DNA from: Pseudomonadota bacterium
Lineage (GTDB): Bacteria > Pseudomonadota > Gammaproteobacteria > Xanthomonadales > Wenzhouxiangellaceae
Assembly (NCBI GenBank): GCA_013285445.1
Contig: CP053448.1
Span: forward strand, 1,488,001 to 1,552,000
Reading direction: 5' to 3'
DNA length: 64,000 nt
In this document: positions 39,244 to 48,501 of the stretch, in pieces
How positions within the stretch are numbered: the stretch's first letter is position 1
Layout of the letters: the number at the start of each line of letters is the position of its first letter
Translations under genes and position numbers: made by a program
Notes under the pieces: model-generated
Told to the model about the DNA's origin: nothing
What the model saw: the letters and a program-made list of their open reading frames with translations, nothing else
Database searches by the model: none

Positions 39244-40239
39244 ATGTCGCGCGGCGTCATCATACTGGGAATGCACCGCTCAGGCACGTCAGCACTGACC
39301 GGTGCACTGGCGGCGATGGGCGTGTTTGTCGGCGATGAGCCAGAGCTGACCCGCGCCAACAGCGAGAACCCGCGCGGTTTTTTCGAGCGCAGGGACGCGC
39401 GCGCACTTTGCGATGAGCTGCTGTATGCCGCAGCGGCCGACTGGTGGAAGGTTTCCGACTTCAGCTGCCGGGCCGTCCCGCGCGAACGGATCGACGCCCT
39501 CCAGCCACAGTTCGCAGCGCTGTTCGAACGCCTGCGAAGTCATCGCCTGTGGGCGCTGAAGGAACCGCGGCTGTGCCTGCTGATGCCGCTGTTCAGGCCC
39601 TGGCTCCGGGATGACGATATCGTTGTTCACATGCTGCGCCATCCGCTGGCAGTGGCGCGTTCACTGCGGCGGCGCAATGGCCTGCCGATACGTGTCGGTC
39701 TGGCGCTCTGGAAGCGCTACGTGCTTGATGCCCGGCAATCCAGTCCTGATCGACCAACGCTGGTGGTCAGCTATGAAGCGCTGGTTGCCGAGCCGGAAGC
39801 CACCTTGCAACGCCTGGTCAGCGGGCTCGGGGCTGCCGGGATTGGCAGCCTGAATGCCGCAGCCGGTGCCGAAACCATATTGTCCGGATTGGACCGCCAG
39901 ACTGTGCAGGCGGCCGAATTCTGGTGTCGCCCGGACGAGCTGTCGCTGTGGCGGCGTCTCCTTGGCGCCGGCGCGCCAGGGCGGGTCGATACGGCTGAGC
40001 TCAATTCGACGCTGCGTCGCTTCGAGGCACGTGACGCCGAGAGAATGCGGAGGATTCTGGCGCGCCCCAATCCACCCAGGATGGCGCACAACCGCCAGCA
40101 GGCGCTGCTGATCGAGCGGTTTCGTGAGTGCCTGGACGAGTCCGATTGGCGCCTGGCCGCAGTCGCCCGGTCGCGCTCCTGGCGCTGGACTGGTGCGCTG
40201 CGCCGGCTGGTTGGCTGGCGCAAGCGGGGAGCGGCATGA
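39244..40239 (+). CDS. Sulfotransferase family protein
   Basis: A 331-residue PAPS-dependent transferase. The phosphosulfate loop is ILGMHRSGTSAL (R12-S-G-T-S16), and the 3'-phosphate site is VHMLRHPLAVARSL. NPRGFFERRD and WALKEPRLCLLMPLF are typical of bacterial sulfotransferases linked to polysaccharide genes. The C-terminal tail SRSWRWTGALRRLVGWRKR is not part of the catalytic fold and resembles the tail of the glycosyltransferase encoded next, an unexpected link between two unrelated enzymes. Its stop overlaps the next ATG (ATGA). Confidence 0.87.
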   Translation: MSRGVIILGMHRSGTSALTGALAAMGVFVGDEPELTRANSENPRGFFERRDARALCDELLYAAAADWWKVSDFSCRAVPRERIDALQPQFAALFERLRSHRLWALKEPRLCLLMPLFRPWLRDDDIVVHMLRHPLAVARSLRRRNGLPIRVGLALWKRYVLDARQSSPDRPTLVVSYEALVAEPEATLQRLVSGLGAAGIGSLNAAAGAETILSGLDRQTVQAAEFWCRPDELSLWRRLLGAGAPGRVDTAELNSTLRRFEARDAERMRRILARPNPPRMAHNRQQALLIERFRECLDESDWRLAAVARSRSWRWTGALRRLVGWRKRGAA

Positions 40240-42305
40240 AGATCGTCATCAAGAACCCGGCGCCGGCCGACGAGACCCAGTTGCGCTGGGGGGACTACCA
40301 TTTTGGCCTGGCCTTGCAGGCCGCGTTCGAACGCACGGGGCACGTGGTAACCCAGCAATTCCATGATGACTGGCCGACACCCAAGCCTGCCGATCTGTGC
40401 GTCGTGCTACGTGGCCTGAAGCGCTATCAGCCGGCACCGGGTGAGACGGCGCTGCTGTGGATTATCAGCCATCCACAGCTGGTCAGCCGTGAGGAGTGTC
40501 GCCAGTTCCAGTTCATCGCTTCGGCGTCCAAGCTGCACGCCCGGATGCTCGCTCAGGAACTTGGCGTGACGGTGGAATATTTGCCGCAATGCACTGATCC
40601 GGAGCGATTTCACGCGCCGGCCGTTCCGATCGATGAGCAGGCCAGGCAGCGCAGCGGACTGGTCTACGTCGCCAACAGCCGTGGCGTGATTCGTGATATC
40701 GCCCAGTGGGCCGAGCAGTCCTCGACGGCTATCGACATCATTGGTCGCGGCTGGGAGCACAGCGGCGTGGCGGACCAGGTCCGGTATGAGTATATCGATA
40801 ACGCCAGGCTGGGCGATTGCTACCGTTCGGCGGCGGCAGTGCTCAATGACCACTGGCTGGACATGAAGCTTTACGGGTATGTCAGCAATCGCGTGCTGGA
40901 TGCGCTGGCCTGCCACGCGCCGGTCATCTCCGATGAATCTCCGGCCTTGCGGGAGATTTTTGGCGACGCCGTTCTGTGCGCCGGCAATGCCGAGGAGTTC
41001 AGGCACGCGGTGGCGCAGTGTCGGCAACGGCTACCGGAACGGCTGGAGAGCGCAGCTGCGTTCTGGCAGGCACACGGCGATCAGTTCACCTTCGAGCAGC
41101 GCGCCAACGACCTGGCCGCGCTGGCCGGCGGCAGATTGCTGTCGGGGCGAAGTGCGCCGCCGGCATCGGGTATCGCGGCGCTCGGTGACTGGGTCGGGAC
41201 CGGCGTTGCCTACGGTGAGCAGCGCGAAGCGTACTACCAGCAGTCTCTGGCACGGCACCGCAAGCGCATACATCGCCTGCAGGATTCGCTCGACTGGGAA
41301 CGCAGCAAGCGCAAGTCGCTGCAGGAAGAGCGCGATGCGCTGACTGTCCGCCTGGCCGAGCAAGAGGCGCAGTACCGGTCCCGTATCGGTGCGCTCGAGG
41401 AGCGTCTGTCCGGGCAAGAGTCTCAGTACCGGTCCCGTATCGGTGCGCTCGAGGAGCGTCTGTCCGGACAGGCGGCGCAGCATAAGAAATCCGTCGCAGC
41501 GCTTGAGTCGCGCCTGGCCGAACGCTCGAAGCGAATCGGTCAGCTCAAGGGCAAGGTGACCTGGGAGGAAGGAACGCGACGCCGTTTGCAGCAGGAGCTT
41601 GAGACGGCGCAACGTGATCTGGATGCGGCCGGGTCGATCCGGCTCAGTCAGCTTGAGTCCCGGCTGGGGGCAGAGCGTCGGCGTGGGGATGAGCAGCGGC
41701 AGCAGCTGCGCCTGGCCATGGGGCACATCGAGCGCCTGGAGCGCGATATTCTGGATCTTGTGCATAGCCGCTCGTGGCGACTGACCACTCCGCTGCGCCT
41801 GGTCGGCAGGCAGTGGCGGCGCCTGGCGGGACGATCGGCTGCGCCCTACCGTCTGCGCCCACGCCCGGAGCCCTTACCAGCCTCCGGGGAGGACAGCGTA
41901 TCGGTCCGGAACCATCGGGTCGGCTGGCTGCGCCGCCTGGGGCGGAGACTGCCAGCAGGCATAAAGCAGCCGATCAAGTGGACGCTGGCACGCCTGGGGC
42001 GCGATCTGTCGACCACCGGACCGAAGGTGGCGGCAGGCTCGCAACCTGGTTCCGGCCTGCCGGATGACCCGCGCATGCCGACGATGCGCGATGACGAGGT
42101 GGCCTACAGGACACGGGCACTGGCTCAGCTCGAGCGGCTCGAGCGATACTGCCAGGGACAGCCGAATGCCCTGATGCGTTCGGGCAGGGCAGAGCCGGAG
42201 TCGCTCCAGCTGGATGGTCAGCCGGGCTACTGGCAGCTTCAGTGGGTGCAGCTCACGGAAGAACTGCTCTTTCTCATGCGATCAAAGGACGGTAAACGGT
42301 CATGA
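40236..42305 (+). CDS. CgeB-like glycosyltransferase with long coiled coil
   Basis: A 689-residue protein. Residues ~1-310 form a GT-B-type glycosyltransferase of the CgeB/GT1 kind: VEYLPQCTDPERFHAP, VYVANSRGVIRDI, the phosphate-contact region YGYVSNRVLDALACHAPVI and DESPALREIFGDAV. A coiled coil (~340-510) follows and includes two copies of an 18-residue unit beginning QYRSRIGALEERLSGQ. It then has LVHSRSWRLTTPLRLVGRQWR, a motif common at the ends of polysaccharide-locus transferases, and a ~130-residue basic C-terminal part. The coiled coil suggests assembly into a complex or chain-length ruler. It overlaps both neighbours by 4 bp. Confidence 0.84.
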   Translation: MKIVIKNPAPADETQLRWGDYHFGLALQAAFERTGHVVTQQFHDDWPTPKPADLCVVLRGLKRYQPAPGETALLWIISHPQLVSREECRQFQFIASASKLHARMLAQELGVTVEYLPQCTDPERFHAPAVPIDEQARQRSGLVYVANSRGVIRDIAQWAEQSSTAIDIIGRGWEHSGVADQVRYEYIDNARLGDCYRSAAAVLNDHWLDMKLYGYVSNRVLDALACHAPVISDESPALREIFGDAVLCAGNAEEFRHAVAQCRQRLPERLESAAAFWQAHGDQFTFEQRANDLAALAGGRLLSGRSAPPASGIAALGDWVGTGVAYGEQREAYYQQSLARHRKRIHRLQDSLDWERSKRKSLQEERDALTVRLAEQEAQYRSRIGALEERLSGQESQYRSRIGALEERLSGQAAQHKKSVAALESRLAERSKRIGQLKGKVTWEEGTRRRLQQELETAQRDLDAAGSIRLSQLESRLGAERRRGDEQRQQLRLAMGHIERLERDILDLVHSRSWRLTTPLRLVGRQWRRLAGRSAAPYRLRPRPEPLPASGEDSVSVRNHRVGWLRRLGRRLPAGIKQPIKWTLARLGRDLSTTGPKVAAGSQPGSGLPDDPRMPTMRDDEVAYRTRALAQLERLERYCQGQPNALMRSGRAEPESLQLDGQPGYWQLQWVQLTEELLFLMRSKDGKRS
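41370..41477 (+). repeat. 54-bp direct tandem duplication inside a coding region
   Basis: Two adjacent 54-bp units (41370-41423 and 41424-41477) are identical over their first 44 bases and diverge only at the end. Each encodes 18 residues of coiled coil, so the frame is kept. The near identity suggests a recent duplication and possible length variation between strains. Confidence 0.9.
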
Positions 42306-44197
42306 GCGCACCCGGGATCGAGCGCCCCGAGATCGCTTACTGCGTTCCGGTCATGAACCGACTGGCCGACCTCAAGGCGACGCTCGGCCACAACCTTGAG
42401 CAGATTTCTGAATTCTGGCCCCGGGTCCGCATGATCGTCGCCTGCTTTGATCGTTCCCCGGAATGTGTCGACTGGATCCGGAAGGAGTTTTCTTCAGCGA
42501 TCGATGTGGGGCATCTCGAGCTCAGGCAGCCGGCTCATCTGGAGTTCTGGCATTTTGGCCGGGCCAAGAACGCCTTCCGGCAGGACTTTCCGGCGCGCTA
42601 CTACGCCAGTCTGGACGGCGATAACTATCTCTCGCGGGCGGCGGTCGCCGCTGAACTGGCGCTGATTGCCGACGACAGCCAGGACTTTGTCATTCACCAT
42701 TTTTCCGGCCGCTGGGGCGATGGCACCTCCGGGCGCATTACCCTGCCGGGTGAACTCTATGTGCGGCACGGTTATCTGGAAGAGATTTTTCCGCGCCAGT
42801 TCGATGAGATGGGTGTCATTCTCGGTTTGCTGGCGCGTTATCCGGATCTGCTGTTCGTGTCCCGCCCGGGCGTGCGAATTTTTGAGCTGTCCAACTGGTC
42901 GCGTGAGTTCATCGCCCGCAACCAGCTGCGCGTTCGGCACCGGGAGCTTGATTTTGGCGAAGCGCGCAGCCCGGCCAACCCGCGTGGCGCCGGCTATGTG
43001 GAAAGCGACCGACGGCTTTACTATTTCCAGAACATCAATGCGTCCTACACCGGCTACAAGCGTTCGGTTGACGAAGCGGCGCGCGAGTGGTTCGGCGTGC
43101 AACTCAAGGCCTGGCAAGACGAGTTGTCCTGTCATTCGGCCTGTGCCGATGTGCTGGAAGTGATGTTCGGTGGCAGCGGAATGGCGCGCTTGAGACGGAC
43201 GGCGGACATCACGCTCTACGCCGTCAATCGCAACCATTTCGAGCTGCTCGGGCCCTGGCTGGATCACTATCGCCGCCTCGGCGTGGAGCGATTCATTGTC
43301 GTCGACGATGGCTCCGACCCGCCGCTTGAAACGGCGATGAGCGGTGACGACGTGTTCGTTGTTCGGCCGGAATTCGGCCAGTTTCGAACCTCGAAGGTGT
43401 TCTGGCTCAAGGCGCTGATGATGGGTTTTCAGGAACCGGGCAGCTGGGTGCTGACCAGCGACATCGACGAGTTTCTGGATTTGCCGCCCGTCGACAATCC
43501 TCAGGCGGGCGACTCCCGGCTCGCTGCGGCGATCGAGCGCGCCGAGTGCGCGGGGGGAAGCGAATGCCCCGGCGTGCTGGTCGACATGATGCCGCCACCC
43601 GGTGTACACAGTGTGTCCCGGGACGGCGTGATCGATACGATGGATTGGCATTACTGGCGCCCGTTGATGACACGCTGCCCGTACGGGGAACTGGGGCCGG
43701 TTCAGTGGGGCTTTGATCAATACTGGCCGGTATCGCTGGCGCTGGATGTTCGCTTCAGACTGTTCGGCACCATTGACTGCCTGCGCAAGGTGCCGTTGTT
43801 CAGGTTTGAACCATCGGTCATTCTCAACCAGGGGCTGCACGCGCTTGAGCGTGAAGGGCGCCAGATTTCTGCCGCCGATCTGCTGCAGCCCGATCAACCG
43901 CTCTATCCCCTGCGACATTACAAAATGGCCCGTCTGTTTCGTCCCCGCCGGGAAGGCGCGGATGCATTCGAGCGCGTGGACCAGTATTTCGGCCGGACTC
44001 AGGCCAACATGGCGCGCATGCAGGCTGCTGATCGCGACTACATTGACCGGGTCTGGGCGGCGACACCGTTCAAACAGCAGTGGCAGGGTCCGGCAGCGTT
44101 TCCGTTCAGCAAGCGACTTGCTGACGGCCTGGCCGCGCTGCGCGGTGATGCCGAAAATGCCCAGGCGGTACCGGAGTCTTCCGATGGCGTCCGGTGA
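42302..44197 (+). CDS. Two-domain glycosyltransferase (GT2-like plus GT92/GT2_4-like)
   Basis: A 631-residue protein with two transferase-like halves. The N-terminal half (AYCVPVMNRLADLKATLGHN, then YYASLDGDNYLSRAA with a D-G-D motif) is GT-A-like. The C-terminal half starts at residue ~300 with ITLYAVNRNHFELLGPWLDHYRRLG, FIVVDDGSDPP and SDIDEFLDLP, the pattern of DUF23/GT92 and GT2_4 enzymes (D-x-D in SDIDEF). Both acidic motifs look intact, so it may add two sugars. It overlaps the previous gene by 4 bp and the next by 14 bp. Confidence 0.85.
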   Translation: MSAPGIERPEIAYCVPVMNRLADLKATLGHNLEQISEFWPRVRMIVACFDRSPECVDWIRKEFSSAIDVGHLELRQPAHLEFWHFGRAKNAFRQDFPARYYASLDGDNYLSRAAVAAELALIADDSQDFVIHHFSGRWGDGTSGRITLPGELYVRHGYLEEIFPRQFDEMGVILGLLARYPDLLFVSRPGVRIFELSNWSREFIARNQLRVRHRELDFGEARSPANPRGAGYVESDRRLYYFQNINASYTGYKRSVDEAAREWFGVQLKAWQDELSCHSACADVLEVMFGGSGMARLRRTADITLYAVNRNHFELLGPWLDHYRRLGVERFIVVDDGSDPPLETAMSGDDVFVVRPEFGQFRTSKVFWLKALMMGFQEPGSWVLTSDIDEFLDLPPVDNPQAGDSRLAAAIERAECAGGSECPGVLVDMMPPPGVHSVSRDGVIDTMDWHYWRPLMTRCPYGELGPVQWGFDQYWPVSLALDVRFRLFGTIDCLRKVPLFRFEPSVILNQGLHALEREGRQISAADLLQPDQPLYPLRHYKMARLFRPRREGADAFERVDQYFGRTQANMARMQAADRDYIDRVWAATPFKQQWQGPAAFPFSKRLADGLAALRGDAENAQAVPESSDGVR

Positions 44198-44942
44198 ACC
44201 GTCAGCCATGCGTTGCAGCATTCTGATATCGTCGGCGCGTTCGGGCACCAATTACTTTCTCAGCGTCTACCAGCAGTGTTTTCCGCGGGACCTGGTCGTC
44301 AAGGAGATCTTTCGAGAGCAGGGCGACAGTCTGCCGCAACTCAAGCGGGCTCTCGGGCTGTCCGAAGATCGAATCCTCGCAATGGTGCGCACACAGCCAT
44401 CTGCGCTCTGGCGGCTGCTGATGCAGCATGCGGGCCGATCCGGTGTGGGCGTGATTGCCAAGATCTTCTACTACCACGTCGCGGCCGACGACCCGCTCTG
44501 GATGCTGTTCAGGAGACGGGCCCGGATCGTTCACCTGATTCGGCGCAACGCGTTCAACATCTTTCTGTCGCGAGAGATCGCGAGAAAAACAGGTCAGTGG
44601 CAGGTGTTTCGTCACGAGATGCCGTCACGCAGGGGCAACAGACGGGTGCATATCGGGCGGGGCGAACTCGAGGCGTTCATGTCGCTTCATCAACAGCGCG
44701 TTGCTGCGGTGCGGACCCGGTATGCCGATGCAGATTATCATGAGGTTTTTTACGAGGATATCGAGGACTCCATCGATGCCTGCGCCCGCAGGGTGTGCGC
44801 AATTTTCGGTTCCGGGCAGCCGCCGGAGCAACCGAAGATCGCCCTGAAAAAGCAAAAGCGCGAGCGCAATGAAGCGCTGGTTGTCAATTACGACGATGTC
44901 GCTGACCTGGACCGAGAACTCACGCTGGAACCCGGACCATGA
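44184..44942 (+). CDS. Sulfotransferase domain protein
   Basis: A 252-residue protein whose N terminus has the PAPS loop ILISSARSGTNYFLSVY (R19-S-G-T-N23), and whose middle has the 3'-phosphate site IVHLIRRNAFNIFLSREIA. The region around YADADYHEVFYEDIEDS corresponds to the YEDL segment of sulfotransferases. It is smaller than the other two enzymes in this window and closest to the Stf0/NodH-like compact class. The ATG at 44184 has GGAG seven bases upstream; ATG 44208 is an alternative. Its last codon overlaps the DUF6473-like gene by 4 bp. Confidence 0.83.
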   Translation: MASGEPSAMRCSILISSARSGTNYFLSVYQQCFPRDLVVKEIFREQGDSLPQLKRALGLSEDRILAMVRTQPSALWRLLMQHAGRSGVGVIAKIFYYHVAADDPLWMLFRRRARIVHLIRRNAFNIFLSREIARKTGQWQVFRHEMPSRRGNRRVHIGRGELEAFMSLHQQRVAAVRTRYADADYHEVFYEDIEDSIDACARRVCAIFGSGQPPEQPKIALKKQKRERNEALVVNYDDVADLDRELTLEPGP

Positions 44943-45841
44943 CCTTGAATTACCAGTTGGAAAGCAGCCATGTGGCTGACTATCAGCTCTACTCGCTATC
45001 GGACGTCTCGTTCACGCTGCGCGGCCCCCAGCCACCGCTGCGGGGCAATTCGCCGGTTCTGAGTTTTCTGGGAGCAGCCCAGACCTTTGGTGCCTTCGTC
45101 AAGTATCCATATCCCAACCTGCTCGGCGACATGTGTTCGGCACGGGTGCTCAATTTTGGCCGAGGTGGCGCTGGTCCCGGGTTCTATCTGGAACAACAGG
45201 CCGTGCTTGACTACGTCAATCGCACCGACTGCTGCGTGGTGCAGGTCATGTCCGCGCGCTCTTCGGTCAATAATGCATTCATGGAGTCAGTCGGCGGGCT
45301 GACCAGCGTCAGGATAAAACAGGGACGCTTGAAGGGCGAAACCCTGCTCGGGCATATCGCCTACAAGGAACTCGAGAAAGAGCTCGACACGAGCTCATTC
45401 ATCCGGCTGATCCATGAGACACAGGAACACTATGTCGAGCAGAATATACAGCTGTCCCGACAGATCAGTTGTCCGAAGATTTTGCTGTATGTCGGCACCA
45501 ATGTGCCGATCAAGCCCGGGCTCAAGAGCAAGGTTGCGCCGGGCCGGTTTCTGGTCGGCGCGCATCCTCACATGGTGACCGAGGAGATGCTGGAGCAGCT
45601 GGCGCCGCATTTTGATGCAGTGGTCTATGCGCACGACGACAAGGGTGCGCGCAATCGGCTGCTCAATCGGTTCACCGGTGATTTCGTCAGCCTTTCCCGG
45701 CCGAGTGGGCTGACCGTCACCAGTCATTCCGCCTACATCTCGCCCTACCTGCACGTCAGCGCCGCGCAGGCGCTGTACGACCCGGTCATGCAGGCGCTGT
45801 CGCGCCGGGTCGACAGGTCACGTGGACAGCCTCTCAAGTGA
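44939..45841 (+). CDS. DUF6473-like protein
   Basis: A 300-residue soluble protein without signal peptide or membrane helix. The stretch SPVLSFLGAAQTFGAFVKYPYPNLL followed by VLNFGRGGAGPGFYL resembles proteins grouped as DUF6473, whose genes often sit beside sulfotransferases. The GGAGPGFY region and the later VVQVMSARSSVNNAF look like an SGNH/GDSL-type alpha/beta fold, but no catalytic triad can be assigned. It is translationally coupled to the sulfotransferase before it, suggesting they act on the same substrate. Function unknown. Confidence 0.72.
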   Translation: MTLNYQLESSHVADYQLYSLSDVSFTLRGPQPPLRGNSPVLSFLGAAQTFGAFVKYPYPNLLGDMCSARVLNFGRGGAGPGFYLEQQAVLDYVNRTDCCVVQVMSARSSVNNAFMESVGGLTSVRIKQGRLKGETLLGHIAYKELEKELDTSSFIRLIHETQEHYVEQNIQLSRQISCPKILLYVGTNVPIKPGLKSKVAPGRFLVGAHPHMVTEEMLEQLAPHFDAVVYAHDDKGARNRLLNRFTGDFVSLSRPSGLTVTSHSAYISPYLHVSAAQALYDPVMQALSRRVDRSRGQPLK

Positions 45842-45980
45842 CCGACCGGGTCCGGATAGCGCGCCTGGCGGTCCAGATGCCACCGTGCCCTTGGTGTGTT
45901 CCGGGTCTTTCAAGGATGGTCGCCGTCGGTGGCGGCAGTCCTGTGGCTGCTGCAGCGGTTTGTGCAGTGAGGCGGCAGCG

Positions 45981-47747
45981 GTGAGTCGGCACGTTGGCCT
46001 GATGCGCGGTGCCTTGACCGGGTTGCGATGGCTGTGGGCCGTCATGCGCAATCTGGGGCGAGCCAGCCCGGCCTCCCTGGTGATCGTGGTCAGCGCGCTT
46101 GGCCTGGCCCGTATTCTCAGCCTGCTTGCGTTCTTTCTGCCGCTCAAAGTCATTCTCCTGGCCGGCTCTGACGGGGTACCGAGCTATTCGCGGTTGCTGA
46201 TCAGTCCTGAAACCAAGAGCGTCTGGATTCTCGGGCTGGCCGTTTTGTCGGTCGTTGCCTACGGGCTCACGCTGTGGCTTGACTCGATTGCCAATCGGCT
46301 GGCGAGTGCTGCCAGCGGACAGGTGGTCGCCAATGCCAACGAGATTGGCGTGACCGAGCGCGATCGCCAGTATGTCACTCATTTTTACTATCGAATGGCG
46401 GAAGTTGGCTCCGGGCTGGTTTTCTTCGCCGCCAGCATGATGGTCGTCGGCACGATCAACCTGTTTCTCCTGCTTGCCATCGTGCTCTACATGGCCGGCT
46501 GCGGGATGCTGACGGCCGCGGCCGTTGGCCCCTCGGGTCGACGCCTCGCGCCGGCCGTAACACGCTATGTGCTGGACAAGACCGAAGACTATGTCCGCCT
46601 GGTTGCGTCGCTGGCCTTCCTGCTCGGCTTCGGCGTCATTCTCATGCCCTTTCTGCTCGGTAATGGCCCGAATATCCTGCTGGCCATACTCGCCGTGCTC
46701 ATTCTCAGGCAGGCGTTCAACGCCCTGACCGAAGCACTGATCTGGTTCAGGCGGCTGTGGCTCGATCGCGACCGGAGCAACCCGCTGGTTTTCAGAAGCC
46801 GTGTTCAGGGTGATGCGGCATCGACGACGGACCAGGTTTTCCGGCAGCGGTTCGCGCTTGATCGCCGCAATCGGCTCGTGGCCGACAGGCTGGCCATGAG
46901 CGGTTGCCCGACCAACGCATTGACGGTTTCCTGGATGGATTCGCCCATGCCGGGCGCGACCGTGTTTCATGTGCGTTCGGCGGGCCGTGAGGAGATCTCG
47001 CACTGGCAGCTTCAGGCCTATTTTCCCAGGCACAGCTATCGGATCGATCATGAGGATTTGCTGTTTTCCTACGTCAGTCGCGAACAGGCCGGGGCACCCG
47101 AGCGCAGCAGTCGATTCCGCGAGGGGCAGTTCGAATGCCAGCTTTGCAGGTTCGGGGATCCGGCCGCCCTGGTCGGTGAGGCGCTTGTGTCGGCCCGTGA
47201 AGCGATTCAGGTGCGCCTGTGGTCGCTGGTGCTGCCTCAGCGCATGATTCGGGCCTACGCGACATCCAGCCAGACGCTGGCCGACCGGTTGTCGTCGGAC
47301 TGGATTGACGATCTGCTGCTGGCCGCAGCATCCGCCCGTGAGGTGGCGCTCGTCCAGCGATTCGGACACAGTCTGCCGCTTCTTCGCGCCAGGCTCAAAG
47401 CGGTTCCGCTTCGGCTGCACAATTCGGGTTTCTATCGCTGGAACATGGCCGTTGTCAATGACGATCCGGTGCTGATGAGCTGGTCGGCCTGGTCGGTTGA
47501 GCCGATCGGTTTCCTGCTGCCTGAATGGATAGCCGACGATGCCGAGCTTGCCCGCTTGCTTGACCGTGCGGCGCGGCAGCCCGATATGGACCCCGGTGCG
47601 GCTCTGACCTGCGATCAGATCCGGCTGGTCGGCGAAGCTTCGCGTCTGGAGCAGCTTGTCCGGTCCCGCAGGTTGCGCGCCGCGCTTGGCCAGGTCGAAC
47701 AGTTGCTCTGCAGACTGGACGCAAACGGGCGTGCCGGGGATGAATGA
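45981..47747 (+). CDS. Membrane protein with six helices and a large soluble domain, ABC-exporter-like fold without ATPase
   Basis: A 588-residue protein. Residues ~25-260 contain six hydrophobic segments in three pairs with long cytoplasmic connections, and LSLLAFFLPLKVILLAG plus GLVFFAASMMVVGTINLFLLL look like type I ABC exporter helices. No Walker A or LSGGQ motif follows. Instead there is a ~320-residue soluble region with several short Cys motifs (FECQLCRFGDP) and no recognised domain. A role in moving or modifying the lipid-linked glycan is plausible but unproven. The GTG at 45981 has GAGGC upstream; an in-frame GTG at 45822 would overlap the previous gene. Confidence 0.65.
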   Translation: MSRHVGLMRGALTGLRWLWAVMRNLGRASPASLVIVVSALGLARILSLLAFFLPLKVILLAGSDGVPSYSRLLISPETKSVWILGLAVLSVVAYGLTLWLDSIANRLASAASGQVVANANEIGVTERDRQYVTHFYYRMAEVGSGLVFFAASMMVVGTINLFLLLAIVLYMAGCGMLTAAAVGPSGRRLAPAVTRYVLDKTEDYVRLVASLAFLLGFGVILMPFLLGNGPNILLAILAVLILRQAFNALTEALIWFRRLWLDRDRSNPLVFRSRVQGDAASTTDQVFRQRFALDRRNRLVADRLAMSGCPTNALTVSWMDSPMPGATVFHVRSAGREEISHWQLQAYFPRHSYRIDHEDLLFSYVSREQAGAPERSSRFREGQFECQLCRFGDPAALVGEALVSAREAIQVRLWSLVLPQRMIRAYATSSQTLADRLSSDWIDDLLLAAASAREVALVQRFGHSLPLLRARLKAVPLRLHNSGFYRWNMAVVNDDPVLMSWSAWSVEPIGFLLPEWIADDAELARLLDRAARQPDMDPGAALTCDQIRLVGEASRLEQLVRSRRLRAALGQVEQLLCRLDANGRAGDE

Positions 47748-48498
47748 GGGGAACCCGGCCGATTTGCCTGCCGTGTCGGTGATTACGCCGGCGCATAATG
47801 CGGCCGGGGTCATCGAGCGGTGCATACGCGCGGTGAGTAGGCAGACACTGCCGGTGCTGGAACACGTCGTCATCGATGACGGTTCGACGGATGCCACCGC
47901 AACAATCGCTGCCGATCTGGCCCTGCGCATGAAACACCTGCGAATCGTCTCTCGGCAGCGATCCGGTGCAGCGCAGGCCCGCAACCACGGCATTCGGCTG
48001 GCGCGGGGGCGCTATATTGCTTTCCTGGACAGCGACGATGAGTGGTTGCCCGGCAAGCTCGCCGCTCAGCTGGCCTTCATGCAGCAGCACCAGGTGGCGT
48101 TTTCCTACGGCGACTACCAGCGACTGGATTCGGCCACCGGCAAACCGCTGGGGACGGTACAATGTCCGGCGTCGCTGTTGTACAGGGATTTCCTTCACGG
48201 TTGCCCGATCGGTTGTCTCACGGTCGCCTATGATCGTGAGACCCTGGGGCGCGTGCTGATGCCCGAAGTCGGTCGTGGACATGACTGGGGGCTGTGGCTG
48301 CGCCTGACCCGGGACGGTACCCGCGCCTGCAAGTACCCGGGCACACATGCCGTGTATCACGTGCGGCGTGGATCCTTGTCTGGCCGCAAGTTGCGCAAGA
48401 CGATTGATATCTACCGGATCTACCGCCGTCAGGAGAAGATTGGCGTTGTCCGGAGCGCGTATTTATTGATTCGACACATTGTCAATTCATTCCGGTAA
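47740..48498 (+). CDS. Glycosyltransferase family 2
   Basis: A 252-residue GT-A transferase: AVSVITPAHNAAGVIERCI at the N terminus, VIDDGSTDAT, ARNHGIRLARGRYIAFLDSDDEW with the D-S-D-D metal motif, and GRGHDWGLWLRL carrying the catalytic Asp. The C-terminal end is short and basic without membrane helices. It overlaps the membrane-protein gene by 8 bp and ends 3 bp before cysD, so it belongs to the same transcript. Sugar specificity is unknown. Confidence 0.91.
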   Translation: MNEGNPADLPAVSVITPAHNAAGVIERCIRAVSRQTLPVLEHVVIDDGSTDATATIAADLALRMKHLRIVSRQRSGAAQARNHGIRLARGRYIAFLDSDDEWLPGKLAAQLAFMQQHQVAFSYGDYQRLDSATGKPLGTVQCPASLLYRDFLHGCPIGCLTVAYDRETLGRVLMPEVGRGHDWGLWLRLTRDGTRACKYPGTHAVYHVRRGSLSGRKLRKTIDIYRIYRRQEKIGVVRSAYLLIRHIVNSFR

Positions 48499-48501
48499 TT
48501 C

